Below, piece after piece: positions 53,615-61,702 of a stretch of DNA of 64,000 bases (its first letter is position 1; each line of letters opens with the position of its first letter). The stretch covers positions 1 to 64,000 of the forward strand of contig CALXTV010000006.1 of assembly GCA_944391505.1 (NCBI GenBank), given 5' to 3'. The notes below the pieces were generated by a model. That model was given only the letters and a program-made list of their open reading frames with translations, had not been told where the DNA came from and ran no database searches. Source of the DNA: an uncultured Alphaproteobacteria bacterium (GTDB taxonomy: Bacteria > Pseudomonadota > Alphaproteobacteria > RF32 > CAG-239). A program made the position numbers and the translations under genes.

Positions 53615-54018
53615 TGAACAAGCGTATTTTTATTTTAAGTTTGATATTTTTTCCTTTTTTTGTATTGCTTGCCTGGATTGGTCTACTGGAGTTTCGTTAT
53701 GTTTCGTCGCCGCGTGTCCTGATTGCCGTTTCCGGACATGATCCGCGCGACTTTTTGTCTGGCCATTATCTCAGCCTGCAGCCAGATTGGCCCCATACCG
53801 ATTGCCGTCAGTTTGTAAACGGTCTTTGTCCCAAAGAAAGGTTTGAAAAAACATATCGCTATTATATGACCCAAAGCGATGCCCGGCAGATTGAACTGGC
53901 GTTATCAGACAGCCGCCTTGATATGAAACTGGAGTTTGCTTTGCCGGAAGACGGATCCCCCCTTATCCGCAAATTAATTATCAATAAAATGGATTGGCAG
54001 GAATGGCTAAAAAAATAA
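53614..54018 (+). CDS. GDYXXLXY-domain protein
   Basis: This 134-residue protein has an N-terminal membrane helix (FILSLIFFPFFVLLAWIGLLE). An extracytoplasmic domain with the GDYXXLXY-like motif DPRDFLSGHYLSLQPDW follows, plus two Cys (CRQF, CPKE) that could form a disulfide. In other genomes this family sits next to DUF2157/DUF4401 genes; here it overlaps the DUF2157 stop codon. The function is unknown; the two proteins probably form a membrane unit. A terminator follows. Confidence 0.85.
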   Translation: MNKRIFILSLIFFPFFVLLAWIGLLEFRYVSSPRVLIAVSGHDPRDFLSGHYLSLQPDWPHTDCRQFVNGLCPKERFEKTYRYYMTQSDARQIELALSDSRLDMKLEFALPEDGSPLIRKLIINKMDWQEWLKK

Positions 54019-54037
54019 AATCTACTGTAACAAAATA

Positions 54038-54068
54038 GAGCCTTGCTTCTTTTCCGGCAAGGCTCTTT
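54038..54068. terminator. Terminator hairpin
   Basis: GAGCCTTGC pairs with GCAAGGCTC across a ten-base loop, with short T-runs on both strands. It serves the convergent GDYXXLXY and Hsp20 genes. Confidence 0.65.
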
Positions 54069-54075
54069 ACAAAAA

Positions 54076-54567
54076 TCAGGCTTGGTTTTCCTGAGTGCGT
54101 TTATTCTTTTTGACGCTGATTTTCTTAAACTTCTGTTGTTCAGACTGCGATTTTGGCAGAACGACTTTCAGCACGCCGTCGTCATAATCGGCATCAGCTT
54201 TTTCATAGTCCAGATCCCAGGGCAGGGGAATAGTCCGTCGGAACATTCCGTAAGAAATTTCCGAAAAATAGTTGCCCTTGCTGTTTTCTTCGCTTTGGTG
54301 TCTTTTTTCGCCGGAAATTGAAAGGTATCCGTCGGACGAAATATGAACCTCGATGTCCTTTTCCGCAATTCCCGGAAGTTCTGCCGACACCGTAACCGAA
54401 TTTTTGTTCTCACGGACTTCAATCTTCGGCTCAAGTTCACTTTCGGCAGAAGGCGTATCGAAAAAATTCCAAAAATGACTGATGAGGTTTCTAAACTCAT
54501 TATGATTGCCGCCGCCGGACTGTATTTCCCGTCCGGACGGATTGGCATTGGTCGGAGAATTTTTCAT
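54076..54567 (-). CDS. Small heat-shock protein (Hsp20 / alpha-crystallin family)
   Basis: Hsp20 proteins are ATP-independent holdases that keep unfolded proteins soluble. The alpha-crystallin domain starts near residue 47 (PKIEVRENKNSVTVSAELPGIAEKDIEV) with the typical ELPG turn. SDGYLSISGEKRHQSEE, FRRTIPLPWDL, YDDGVLKVVLPKS and a basic tail complete it. The N-terminal arm contains HFWNFF. The ribosome-binding site GGAGG precedes the ATG. A small hydrophilic gene starts the same operon 14 bases upstream. Confidence 0.95.
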   Translation of the reverse strand: MKNSPTNANPSGREIQSGGGNHNEFRNLISHFWNFFDTPSAESELEPKIEVRENKNSVTVSAELPGIAEKDIEVHISSDGYLSISGEKRHQSEENSKGNYFSEISYGMFRRTIPLPWDLDYEKADADYDDGVLKVVLPKSQSEQQKFKKISVKKNKRTQENQA

Positions 54568-54581
54568 AACCGCCTCCGCGA

Positions 54582-54830
54582 CTACATTTTCCGGCCGCAG
54601 GACGAAAAAGAGTCCGTTTCTTCGGCACCTTTTGCCTCATAGCCTGAATCGCGGTTGCTGCCGCCCGAGGCCTGATAACCGGTCTGTTTTTGTTGGTTTG
54701 ACGATTTTTCCGCATTCAACGAATGATCGGTCATAGGCGTTTCGTTGGTTTTCTTGTCCGGTGTAAAGGATATGTCGCTGCTTATGTGGGATTTCTGACG
54801 TTCCTGATTGGTCTGCGTATTATTTTCCAT
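54582..54830 (-). CDS. Small hydrophilic protein upstream of hsp20, 82 aa
   Basis: It is very hydrophilic, rich in Asn, Gln, Ser and Thr, with no predicted hydrophobic core (NTQTNQERQKSHISSDI; NQQKQTGYQASGGSNRDSG), so it is likely intrinsically disordered. A perfect AAAGGAGGA before the ATG supports translation. It is cotranscribed with hsp20, 14 bases apart. Disordered small proteins of this kind accompany stress genes in some bacteria, but no function is known. The family is not recognised. Confidence 0.65.
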   Translation of the reverse strand: MENNTQTNQERQKSHISSDISFTPDKKTNETPMTDHSLNAEKSSNQQKQTGYQASGGSNRDSGYEAKGAEETDSFSSCGRKM

Positions 54831-54973
54831 AATATCCTCCTTTGTTGATTGTTGACCAAATCGAAATAAGTCTCGTCACGGCATTTTAAAGCTAGCAAAA
54901 ATATCAGGAAGCCGTTCATAAAAAATAAAGAATATAGTGTTACTTTATTAAAAAAATTGCAAAGGAAAGCCAG

Positions 54974-55627
54974 ATGAAAAGGAAGACGGCATTTGTCAGC
55001 GACTTTGACGGCACGATTACCGGCGACGATTTTTTTGCCTATGCCTCCGAAGCTTTCTTTGATGAAAAATCGCTGGCACCCTGGAGACGCTTTAAAAGAG
55101 GCGAAATTTCCCATTTTGAAGCTCTGCGGAAAATGTTTTCGCAAATCCGCGTTCCTCTCGGAAAACTTAACGCTTTTATGGATAAAATCCCGGTCGATGC
55201 CGGGTTTGCCACCGCCGCGCAGATATGCCGCGAAAAAAATATTCCGGTATATATTTGCTCTGCCGGCTGCGACTATTATATCAACTACCTCATCGGCAAT
55301 GTTATCAAAAAATACGACGTTTCTTTGGTTACGAACCATGGCCGTTATAGTCCGGAAAGCGGATTAACAATGGAAATGCCGCCGGCAGACAGTCCTTATT
55401 TCGACCCGTTGACCGGCATTTCCAAAGCAGCGATTGTCAACCGCCTGCACAAAGAAGGATATGATGTAATATATGCCGGCGACGGATTGCCGGATTATGA
55501 AGCCGCACGGAACGCCGACATCGTCTTTGCCCGCCGCGATTTACTGACGAAATGCCGGGAAGCGGGCCTTGCGGTTCGCTCATTTAATGATTTTGGCGTT
55601 ATCAATGCTTATTTGAAGGAGCTCTGA
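54974..55627 (+). CDS. HAD-family phosphatase (MtnX/SerB-like)
   Basis: This 217-residue HAD phosphatase has motif I DFDGTIT (residues 9-15), a helical cap (DDFFAYASEAFFDEKS), motif II VYICSAG, Lys in GISKAAI and motif IV YAGDGLPDYEAARNAD. It belongs to the type-IB group with MtnX and phosphoserine phosphatase. One base separates it from a glycerol-1-phosphate dehydrogenase gene. A reasonable but unproven idea is that it removes phosphate from the product of that enzyme. The ATG follows AAGGAAAGCC. Confidence 0.87.
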   Translation: MKRKTAFVSDFDGTITGDDFFAYASEAFFDEKSLAPWRRFKRGEISHFEALRKMFSQIRVPLGKLNAFMDKIPVDAGFATAAQICREKNIPVYICSAGCDYYINYLIGNVIKKYDVSLVTNHGRYSPESGLTMEMPPADSPYFDPLTGISKAAIVNRLHKEGYDVIYAGDGLPDYEAARNADIVFARRDLLTKCREAGLAVRSFNDFGVINAYLKEL

Positions 55628-55628
55628 A

Positions 55629-56702
55629 ATGTATAATCTGCCTTATACCAACAAGCAAATAAACATTCCTTATCTTTTGAAAATCGGCAATGGCAAAACT
55701 TACAAAATCGGCAAATATCTGATTGACAAAAACCTGTCCGGTGTTGCTTTGTTTCTGGGCGAGGGCACCGAAGAACTGGTCGGAGCCGAACTCCGCCGCG
55801 GTTTTGGCGACAATGGCATAAATGTTGTTCACTGTCAGGTCGTTAACGACATCAGCATCGAAAGCATAACACAGACGGCATTTCAGCTTCCGCCGGAAAC
55901 TGACGTTATTGTCGGCATCGGCGGCGGCAAAGCGCTTGATTTTGCCAAATATTCGGCGCATCTGCTGCGCTTGCCTTTTGTGAGCGTTCCGACCTCGACA
56001 TCGAATGATGGCTTTTGCAGTCCGACATCTTCGCTTACGGTGGATGGAAAGCGTAAGACAGTCAAGTCAAGCATTCCTTTCGGCGTTGTCATGGATTTAG
56101 ATGTCATCAAAAGCTGCCCGCCGATTTTCTTTTATTCCGGCATCGGCGATATGGTTTCCAAGATAACGGCTCTGGCCGATTGGAAGGAAGCCGCCAATCG
56201 TAAACTTGAGCGTTACAGCGACTTTGCTTCCATGCTGGCCTATAACTCACTTGATTTATTATTTATAAAACATTCTTACGATATTAATGCACCGGAGTTT
56301 CAGCGAAGCCTGAGCACATCTTTACTGATGAGCGGTATTGCCATGGAAGTTGCAGGCACATCCAGACCGGCAAGCGGTTCGGAACACCTTATATCTCATG
56401 CTCTGGACGAAGTATCCGTACGACCGCAAATGCACGGCCTGCAGGTCGGCACCGCTGCTTATCTCTGTGCAATGCTGCAGAACAATCCCAGCACGGACAG
56501 CCTGCGTGACATTCTGTCCAAAACCGGCTTCTTTGACTTTGTGAGCCAGAATCCTTTCAAAAAAGACGAATTTTTACAGGCTTTACGCCTGGCGCCGGAA
56601 ATCAAACGCAGCTTTTATACCGTTCTTTCCGAACCGGACAGCTACAACCGCGCCGTCGAATTTATCAACGACGACGAAATTTTGCAAAAACTGATAAAAT
56701 AG
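55629..56702 (+). CDS. Glycerol-1-phosphate dehydrogenase (Fe/Zn-alcohol dehydrogenase superfamily)
   Basis: The enzyme would reduce dihydroxyacetone phosphate to sn-glycerol 1-phosphate with NAD(P)H. Motifs are the nucleotide site VGIGGGKALDFAKY, PTSTSNDGFCSPTSSL, and metal ligands Asp in GIGDMVSK, His in ASGSEHLISHAL and His in PQMHGLQVG. The 357 residues agree with the family. It resembles AraM and archaeal G1PDH. Bacterial use is rare and linked to heptaprenylglyceryl phosphate or to surface-polymer glycerol phosphate. The HAD gene starts one base upstream of it, so they form an operon. It converges on the ankyrin gene with 3 bases between stops. Confidence 0.9.
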   Translation: MYNLPYTNKQINIPYLLKIGNGKTYKIGKYLIDKNLSGVALFLGEGTEELVGAELRRGFGDNGINVVHCQVVNDISIESITQTAFQLPPETDVIVGIGGGKALDFAKYSAHLLRLPFVSVPTSTSNDGFCSPTSSLTVDGKRKTVKSSIPFGVVMDLDVIKSCPPIFFYSGIGDMVSKITALADWKEAANRKLERYSDFASMLAYNSLDLLFIKHSYDINAPEFQRSLSTSLLMSGIAMEVAGTSRPASGSEHLISHALDEVSVRPQMHGLQVGTAAYLCAMLQNNPSTDSLRDILSKTGFFDFVSQNPFKKDEFLQALRLAPEIKRSFYTVLSEPDSYNRAVEFINDDEILQKLIK

Positions 56703-56705
56703 TCA

Positions 56706-57656
56706 TTATTCGATATATTCGGACTTTACGCTTCCGTCTGTGTCTACATAGCTGCTCTTTGTTCTTTTGGTATATTCATCATAGCGCATACCGCTATAGT
56801 TATAGAGAGATTTATCCGCACCGGCAGCAAGCAAGATGTCAACAGCCGCCTGATTTCCGAAGGCGAAAAACAGCGGCGTATTTCCTTGTGCATCCCGAAT
56901 ATTCACATCTGCACCTTTGGAAATCAAATACTTCAATATCTCTAAATTTGTAGAACTTGTTCCAACCAATGCAGAAAAGATAACCGGTTTGCCGTCAGAA
57001 GTTTTGGCATTCACATCTGTACCGTTCTCAATCAGCAAAGCCACGGTTTTTAACACATAGTCGTCTGCACCTTGTGAAGCAATCTTGTAGGCCTGATTTA
57101 TTTTATATTTCAAAAGATCCAAATCTTCCTGTGTTACGGCATCACACGACTTGGCAAAATTAACAACACAATAATTGTTATCCATACCGGATTTTATCAC
57201 ATCCACAAGAGCATCATAAAAAGTTTTTTCATAACCATTAATTTTAAAAGGAATATGTATGGCGGATTCTAACGGCAAAACACGCAATTTACTTCCGCTT
57301 TCTTGATTGGGGTTTGCGCCGGATTCTAATATAATCTTAACTTTTTCCAATGCGTTATCGGGAGAAATTTGCGATGTAACAGCTCCGAAAGCATAAGGGA
57401 TAGTGTCAATAGCCTTGAATAAAGGCGTTGTCCCGTTATAAGTACTGTTGACGTCAAAACCGTCTTTAATCAGGTTGCGCAAATCATCAGGCGTGCCTTC
57501 AAGCATAATCTTACGGAATTTTTCATATTGTTCCTTGCTCATTTCTTTTTTTGCCGTTTCCGTCGTGTTAACGTTTTCGGCACTCTGAACCGGGCAGGGA
57601 CGGAAACCGCAAATTATGCCTAACAAAAGAAGCGTGGCCAAAAATGTTTTTTTCAT
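56706..57656 (-). CDS. Secreted ankyrin-repeat protein
   Basis: This 316-residue protein has a signal peptide (FLATLLLLGIICGFRPCPVQSA). Ankyrin repeats follow: TPDDLRNLIKDGFDVNSTYNGTTPLFKAI, VKIILESGANPN, VALLIENGTDVNAKTSDGKPVIFSAL, ILKYLISKGADVNIRDAQGNTPLFFAF and VDILLAAGADKSLY. It is exported to the periplasm, or is surface bound, with a protein-binding role. I use ATG 57656 following GAGGTGACT; a GTG two codons upstream is in frame. It is the last gene of a leftward run of four and ends three bases from the dehydrogenase stop. Confidence 0.9.
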   Translation of the reverse strand: MKKTFLATLLLLGIICGFRPCPVQSAENVNTTETAKKEMSKEQYEKFRKIMLEGTPDDLRNLIKDGFDVNSTYNGTTPLFKAIDTIPYAFGAVTSQISPDNALEKVKIILESGANPNQESGSKLRVLPLESAIHIPFKINGYEKTFYDALVDVIKSGMDNNYCVVNFAKSCDAVTQEDLDLLKYKINQAYKIASQGADDYVLKTVALLIENGTDVNAKTSDGKPVIFSALVGTSSTNLEILKYLISKGADVNIRDAQGNTPLFFAFGNQAAVDILLAAGADKSLYNYSGMRYDEYTKRTKSSYVDTDGSVKSEYIE

Positions 57657-57672
57657 AGTCACCTCGCATATT

Positions 57673-58299
57673 CTACTTAAACAAAGCTTTAAGTAATTCT
57701 TTATATTCCTTGTTTATGTTATTGTAATTTCGAAGTTTGTTTTTTAAAAGTTCTCCGATGGTTTCAAAATACCAATGTTGTTCTTCTCTGCCGCAGCTGT
57801 AATCATTCCACATGCTTTCGCCGCATTCCTGCAGACTTCTGTAAAAAGAACGCAGGTTTGACAATTTGTCGGCGGCAATCAGCAGCATGCCGTTTTTGCT
57901 GCGGGTTCTTTTCAGATAGGCGATTGTTTCAAGCTTGCGATTCTTCCAAGGCAGGCTTTTGTCTTTTTCCGTATCGGCCATGATAATTTTGATGATTTCT
58001 CTGGCTTTTGCCGGCGCAAACAGACATTCAATGTCGCGGACGGTCTTTTTCGTGTCTTCAAGAACGTCATGCAGAAGCCCGGCGATAATCAGGTTTTCGC
58101 AGGCCTTGTTTTCAATCAGAATACCGGCCACCTCAAACAGATGCGAAACATAGGGAATATCGGAACTTTTGCGGGTTTGTCCCTTATGGGCGTCAATGGC
58201 AAACTCTGCGGCGCAAATCATCGGCGCCGTCAGTTCTTGTTGATAACGAGTTAAAAATTCCTGAAAAAGTTCAACGGCCCACTGATGATTATATCGCAT
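57673..58299 (-). CDS. HD-domain hydrolase (SpoT/MESH1-like)
   Basis: This 208-residue metal-dependent hydrolase has CAAEFAIDAHKGQTRKSSDIPYVSHLFEVAGIL, then AGLLHDVLEDTKKTV (the HD metal site) and LLIAADKLSNLRSF (the third ligand). The layout is that of the hydrolase domain of RelA/SpoT and of the eukaryotic MESH1, and it may cleave (p)ppGpp or a related nucleotide. No synthetase domain or TGS/ACT is present. The start follows GGGAG. It lies in a leftward operon with glycosyltransferase, ParB-like and ankyrin genes, so the true substrate may be different. Confidence 0.85.
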   Translation of the reverse strand: MRYNHQWAVELFQEFLTRYQQELTAPMICAAEFAIDAHKGQTRKSSDIPYVSHLFEVAGILIENKACENLIIAGLLHDVLEDTKKTVRDIECLFAPAKAREIIKIIMADTEKDKSLPWKNRKLETIAYLKRTRSKNGMLLIAADKLSNLRSFYRSLQECGESMWNDYSCGREEQHWYFETIGELLKNKLRNYNNINKEYKELLKALFK

Positions 58300-58314
58300 G
58301 TTTTTCTCCCAAAA

Positions 58315-59373
58315 TCAGTCATTAATCACAATCTGCCAAGGCTTTCCCACAGGCTTATATTTATCAAACAGCAGGTCGGCCATAAATTTGGTAACGTTTC
58401 GCTCGTTGTATTCCGAATGTATTTTTTCCCAGCCCTTGCGCGCCGTTTTCATCCGCTGTTGAGGATTTTCCTTAAAATATCGAAGCTTATCAAAAAACTC
58501 TTCCCTTGTATCATAAAAAGCGGCTTCATCTTCTTCAAAAAGGTCGGTAAAACCGTTGCGGCGGTCAATAAACGCCAACTGTCCGTCCGCCATGATATGC
58601 GCCAGCCGGTCCGAACTGTAAAGATAAACATCGTTCAGCCGGCTCAGGTTAAGACCCATGGCCGCTTTTCCCAGTGCTTCGATATATTCGTAACCGTTCA
58701 GACTGCGGTTGCCTTTCAGGCCGGCCAGCAGCCATTTCAGCCCCGGAACCTTAGCCGAAGCCTCGTCAATAATCTGTTCGATTTCCTCATCTTTACCGCA
58801 GAACTGACGTTTGCCGGTATTCGTGCAGAGCATAATGTCATACGGAAGCTCTTCCTGTTCGAAAGAGCGGTTGGTTTCAATGGAATTATCCGCCATATTC
58901 GGCAGATACGCCACTTTGTTGCGCGGGAGCTTAAACTGACGGAGCAGGCGGTTGTCGCCGGTCGAAATCATCAAAACGTCAACAACGTCCAGATATTTGC
59001 GCAAGGCTTCAATATTGCGTTCGGCATAACCGGGAACAATCCAGTCGCAGCTCCACTGCATAATGCGAAGATGCGGAAACATCTCCTTGATTTTCAAAAT
59101 AGTTTCGGCGTCAATCAAATCGGCATGGCCGATCAGCAGGGCATCAGGCTTAACGGTTTTGCAGTAGTTTATCAGATGAGCGTTAAGCTTGCGTTTGCCC
59201 CAGAAGTTCATATGCCCGAAACCGAACATCCGACACAAATCTCTGTCCGGATAGTTCAAAACCGCATAGCCGTTACGAATTAGCCCATTAGAAATTTTAA
59301 TCGGAAAACCGTTTTGAAAACAGCCCTTTAGACGCATAAGATTAAAATTTGATATATGAACGATATTTTTCAT
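58315..59373 (-). CDS. CgeB-like glycosyltransferase
   Basis: This 352-residue protein resembles the CgeB / glycosyltransferase-1-like family. The N-terminal half (PDALLIGHADLIDAETILKIKEMFPHLRIMQWSCDW) is Rossmann-like. The C-terminal half has GYEYIEALGKAAMGLNLSRLNDVYLYSSDRLAHIMADGQLAFIDRRNGFTDLFEEDEAAFYDTREEFFDKLRYF, the usual nucleotide-sugar side. A sugar transfer onto a surface glycan is likely. The gene lies between the HD and ParB-like genes in the leftward run. Confidence 0.85.
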   Translation of the reverse strand: MKNIVHISNFNLMRLKGCFQNGFPIKISNGLIRNGYAVLNYPDRDLCRMFGFGHMNFWGKRKLNAHLINYCKTVKPDALLIGHADLIDAETILKIKEMFPHLRIMQWSCDWIVPGYAERNIEALRKYLDVVDVLMISTGDNRLLRQFKLPRNKVAYLPNMADNSIETNRSFEQEELPYDIMLCTNTGKRQFCGKDEEIEQIIDEASAKVPGLKWLLAGLKGNRSLNGYEYIEALGKAAMGLNLSRLNDVYLYSSDRLAHIMADGQLAFIDRRNGFTDLFEEDEAAFYDTREEFFDKLRYFKENPQQRMKTARKGWEKIHSEYNERNVTKFMADLLFDKYKPVGKPWQIVIND

Positions 59374-59383
59374 TTTGCGGAAC

Positions 59384-60079
59384 TCATTGTTTAAATATCA
59401 GCGCCAGTCGGGCCATGATTCTGAATAACGGCCGCAGCGGACGCGGTGCTTGCCCGACTGCCGAAAAGACAACCGCAATCCGGTGTATATTACAGTCAAT
59501 CGCGACCCCCATGCGGTGATGTCCCTGATTTAGCGTATCCTGCACGCCGAGAATGCGGCAAAGCATAATGTCTATCGGAAAACGGTCGTTATATCCGTTG
59601 GTCAGCATGCTTTTTTTAAGTTTTTCATACATGCTCAGACGCTGTTCCTTATCCATTTTGTATTTGGGATTGCTAAACTGATAGGCATTGCTTTCGGTTC
59701 GAAAGTTTCTTTCAATTTTTTTTGCCCTTATTTCAAAGGGATCAATATGATAAATGTTAGACGAGTAGAATTTGTGTTTATAGCGAAGCACGCGCACCAT
59801 CGGCGAAAGAAAGTCAAAACGGCCGATTTTGGGAATAAAGGCAATCCGCACCGGCACATAAGGAACTTTGTCGGCAATGGCTTTTTCAAGTATGGCGCGA
59901 CCCTTAAGAAGGGTATCCGGCGTTCCGGTCGATTTGTCAATCCATATCGGATTATGACCGATAAGCAGAACAACTTCATCTGAAACATTAACTTCATCTT
60001 TCAGCACACTGTCTTTCAAGACAAATAAATCCTGCGGATCGAGATGATATATTTCTGATGAATAACAAATATTTGTCAT
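59384..60079 (-). CDS. ParB-like domain protein near glycan genes
   Basis: In the C-terminal half of this 231-residue protein, LSMYEKLKKSMLTNGYNDRFPIDIMLCRILGVQDTLNQGHHRMGVAIDCNIHRIAVVF follows the ParB/sulfiredoxin scheme: LxxSIxxxGxxxPI, then GHHR, then IxVV. The N-terminal part is unassigned (IYHLDPQDLFVLKDS; LIGHNPIWIDKSTGTPD). ParB-like proteins in polysaccharide clusters are thought to act as nucleotide-dependent enzymes, not in chromosome partition; this is inference. The start follows AGGAGAACTTA. It is first in the leftward operon. Confidence 0.7.
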   Translation of the reverse strand: MTNICYSSEIYHLDPQDLFVLKDSVLKDEVNVSDEVVLLIGHNPIWIDKSTGTPDTLLKGRAILEKAIADKVPYVPVRIAFIPKIGRFDFLSPMVRVLRYKHKFYSSNIYHIDPFEIRAKKIERNFRTESNAYQFSNPKYKMDKEQRLSMYEKLKKSMLTNGYNDRFPIDIMLCRILGVQDTLNQGHHRMGVAIDCNIHRIAVVFSAVGQAPRPLRPLFRIMARLALIFKQ

Positions 60080-60255
60080 TAAGTTCTCCTGTTAAACCTT
60101 AAGCTACAATAAATCAGTCTCGGACGCAAATAAAAAGTACGGACATTCCAACGTTTTTATGCTGTGTTTTTTTGAAATTGCGGGGTTGATATTGCTCTGT
60201 TGCTGATTAGATATTGCGTACTTTTTTGCAACCCTGTTTTTAGAGGAAAATTATC

Positions 60256-61602
60256 GTGCCTTGCGACCCGAACACAACCGTCTTGCACCGCCTGGAAGAT
60301 GGTTATCATATAACCGTTGTCCCCGGACACCCGCACACACTGTTCCTGCGAGACCGCTATTGCACAAAACTTGCGGTTTTGGAACTGTTTCAGGACAAAA
60401 TTGTCAGCGTTTCCGGTTATCGCGTTCGGGAACTTCCGCATAAGCATATTGAAGTTCTGATAAATTTTGTGCGTGGTTTTCATTATTTTCTGTCTCCGGA
60501 GGCCGCACTGGAGCTTAGACTTTCTTCAATTCGTTTTGAAGACGGCATCGAGCAGTATTTCACGGTTTCGGAGCTAAGCCCGTACCGGCTGAACAAAATC
60601 ATGCGCAGCCCCCAAAAAAAGCAGATAATCCTGAGCGGCTGGCGCAAGTCGCGGCTTACCGTGCCCAAACGTGCCGTAAACTGCAGCCTTGTATTGAATC
60701 GCTGCAAAATCAAAAACCTTTATATTTCCAAACGTTCAAATGTGACGGTCGATTTGCGGGACAATCCGTTTATCGAAACGGTAACCGTGGAGGAGGGCTT
60801 CATCGGAGCGCTCAACCTCTCACGTTCTGCCGTAACCGATATCCAAATCGGCGACAACTGCCGTTGCAACATTGCGATGAACTATAGCGCAAAATGTTTT
60901 GATTTGCATATCGGCGACGTCTACAGCGGCGTGCTCGACATCAGGGATTCCTGTTTTCATAACCTTAAAATCGGCTATTATTGCTATGCCAACATCAAGC
61001 TGAGTGAGAATTGGGGACAAAAGAACATCGTCATCGGAGATTCTTTTCGAGGCAATATGATATTGGATTCCGTTTATGCCAAAAACATTTCTGTCGGAAG
61101 CGACTGCCGGGGCAAAATATTCATAAAGAACAAGGCTCGTGACGGAAAGAAAGGAATTAGCAGGGTTAATCTGGACGATGACTTTGGCGGCGAACTGGAT
61201 GTTACGTCCTCCAGAACCGTTGAGCGCATCGAAATCGGCCGCAATGCCGCCGGGCGAATTAATTTGTCCGGTTGTCCGTCGGTAAAGACACTCCGGCTTG
61301 ACGAACGTTTTGGCGGTATTGCCGATTTAAGCCGTTCCGGCATAATGTATGTTCGTGTCGGAAAGGAAGCAACCGGACATTTTATATTAAACGGCTGTCA
61401 AAATCTGACATTGATAAAGATGTCCCGGAACGCAATGCCGACCATAAGCGTGGACCGTTCGCCGATAGAGGTTGTCAGAGACGCGCAAAACGTTTACTAC
61501 CGCTATAATGACCGGCGACTTCCCGACGATTTTTTCACGCCGGCTTACATACATTGGCTCAAGAATGTCAAAAACTTTTTCCGCCAAAATGTTTCGCACT
61601 GA
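60256..61602 (+). CDS. Beta-solenoid repeat protein of unknown function, 448 aa
   Basis: From about residue 145 to 405 the protein has about twelve turns of roughly 22 residues, each ending in an I/V-x-I-G-D/R/S-x-C/A-x-G pattern. Examples are DIQIGDNCRCNIAMNYS, DLHIGDVYSGVLDIRDS, NLKIGYYCYANIKLSEN, NIVIGDSFRGNMILDSV, NISVGSDCRGKIFIKN and RIEIGRNAAGRINLSG. Such regularity implies a beta-solenoid. The first ~140 residues are non-repetitive and hydrophilic, and there is no signal peptide, so it is likely cytoplasmic. It starts at GTG with AGAGGAAAA at proper spacing. No family is recognised. It is divergent from the ParB-like gene. Confidence 0.75.
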   Translation: MPCDPNTTVLHRLEDGYHITVVPGHPHTLFLRDRYCTKLAVLELFQDKIVSVSGYRVRELPHKHIEVLINFVRGFHYFLSPEAALELRLSSIRFEDGIEQYFTVSELSPYRLNKIMRSPQKKQIILSGWRKSRLTVPKRAVNCSLVLNRCKIKNLYISKRSNVTVDLRDNPFIETVTVEEGFIGALNLSRSAVTDIQIGDNCRCNIAMNYSAKCFDLHIGDVYSGVLDIRDSCFHNLKIGYYCYANIKLSENWGQKNIVIGDSFRGNMILDSVYAKNISVGSDCRGKIFIKNKARDGKKGISRVNLDDDFGGELDVTSSRTVERIEIGRNAAGRINLSGCPSVKTLRLDERFGGIADLSRSGIMYVRVGKEATGHFILNGCQNLTLIKMSRNAMPTISVDRSPIEVVRDAQNVYYRYNDRRLPDDFFTPAYIHWLKNVKNFFRQNVSH

Positions 61603-61702
61603 AATTGTTACGATTTTGTTACAGAATTTGGTTGTTAAGCCCCGCCGTTTATGCTATACTTAAATATATTCCGAAATATAATTATGAGAACGGAGGCTGA
61701 TT

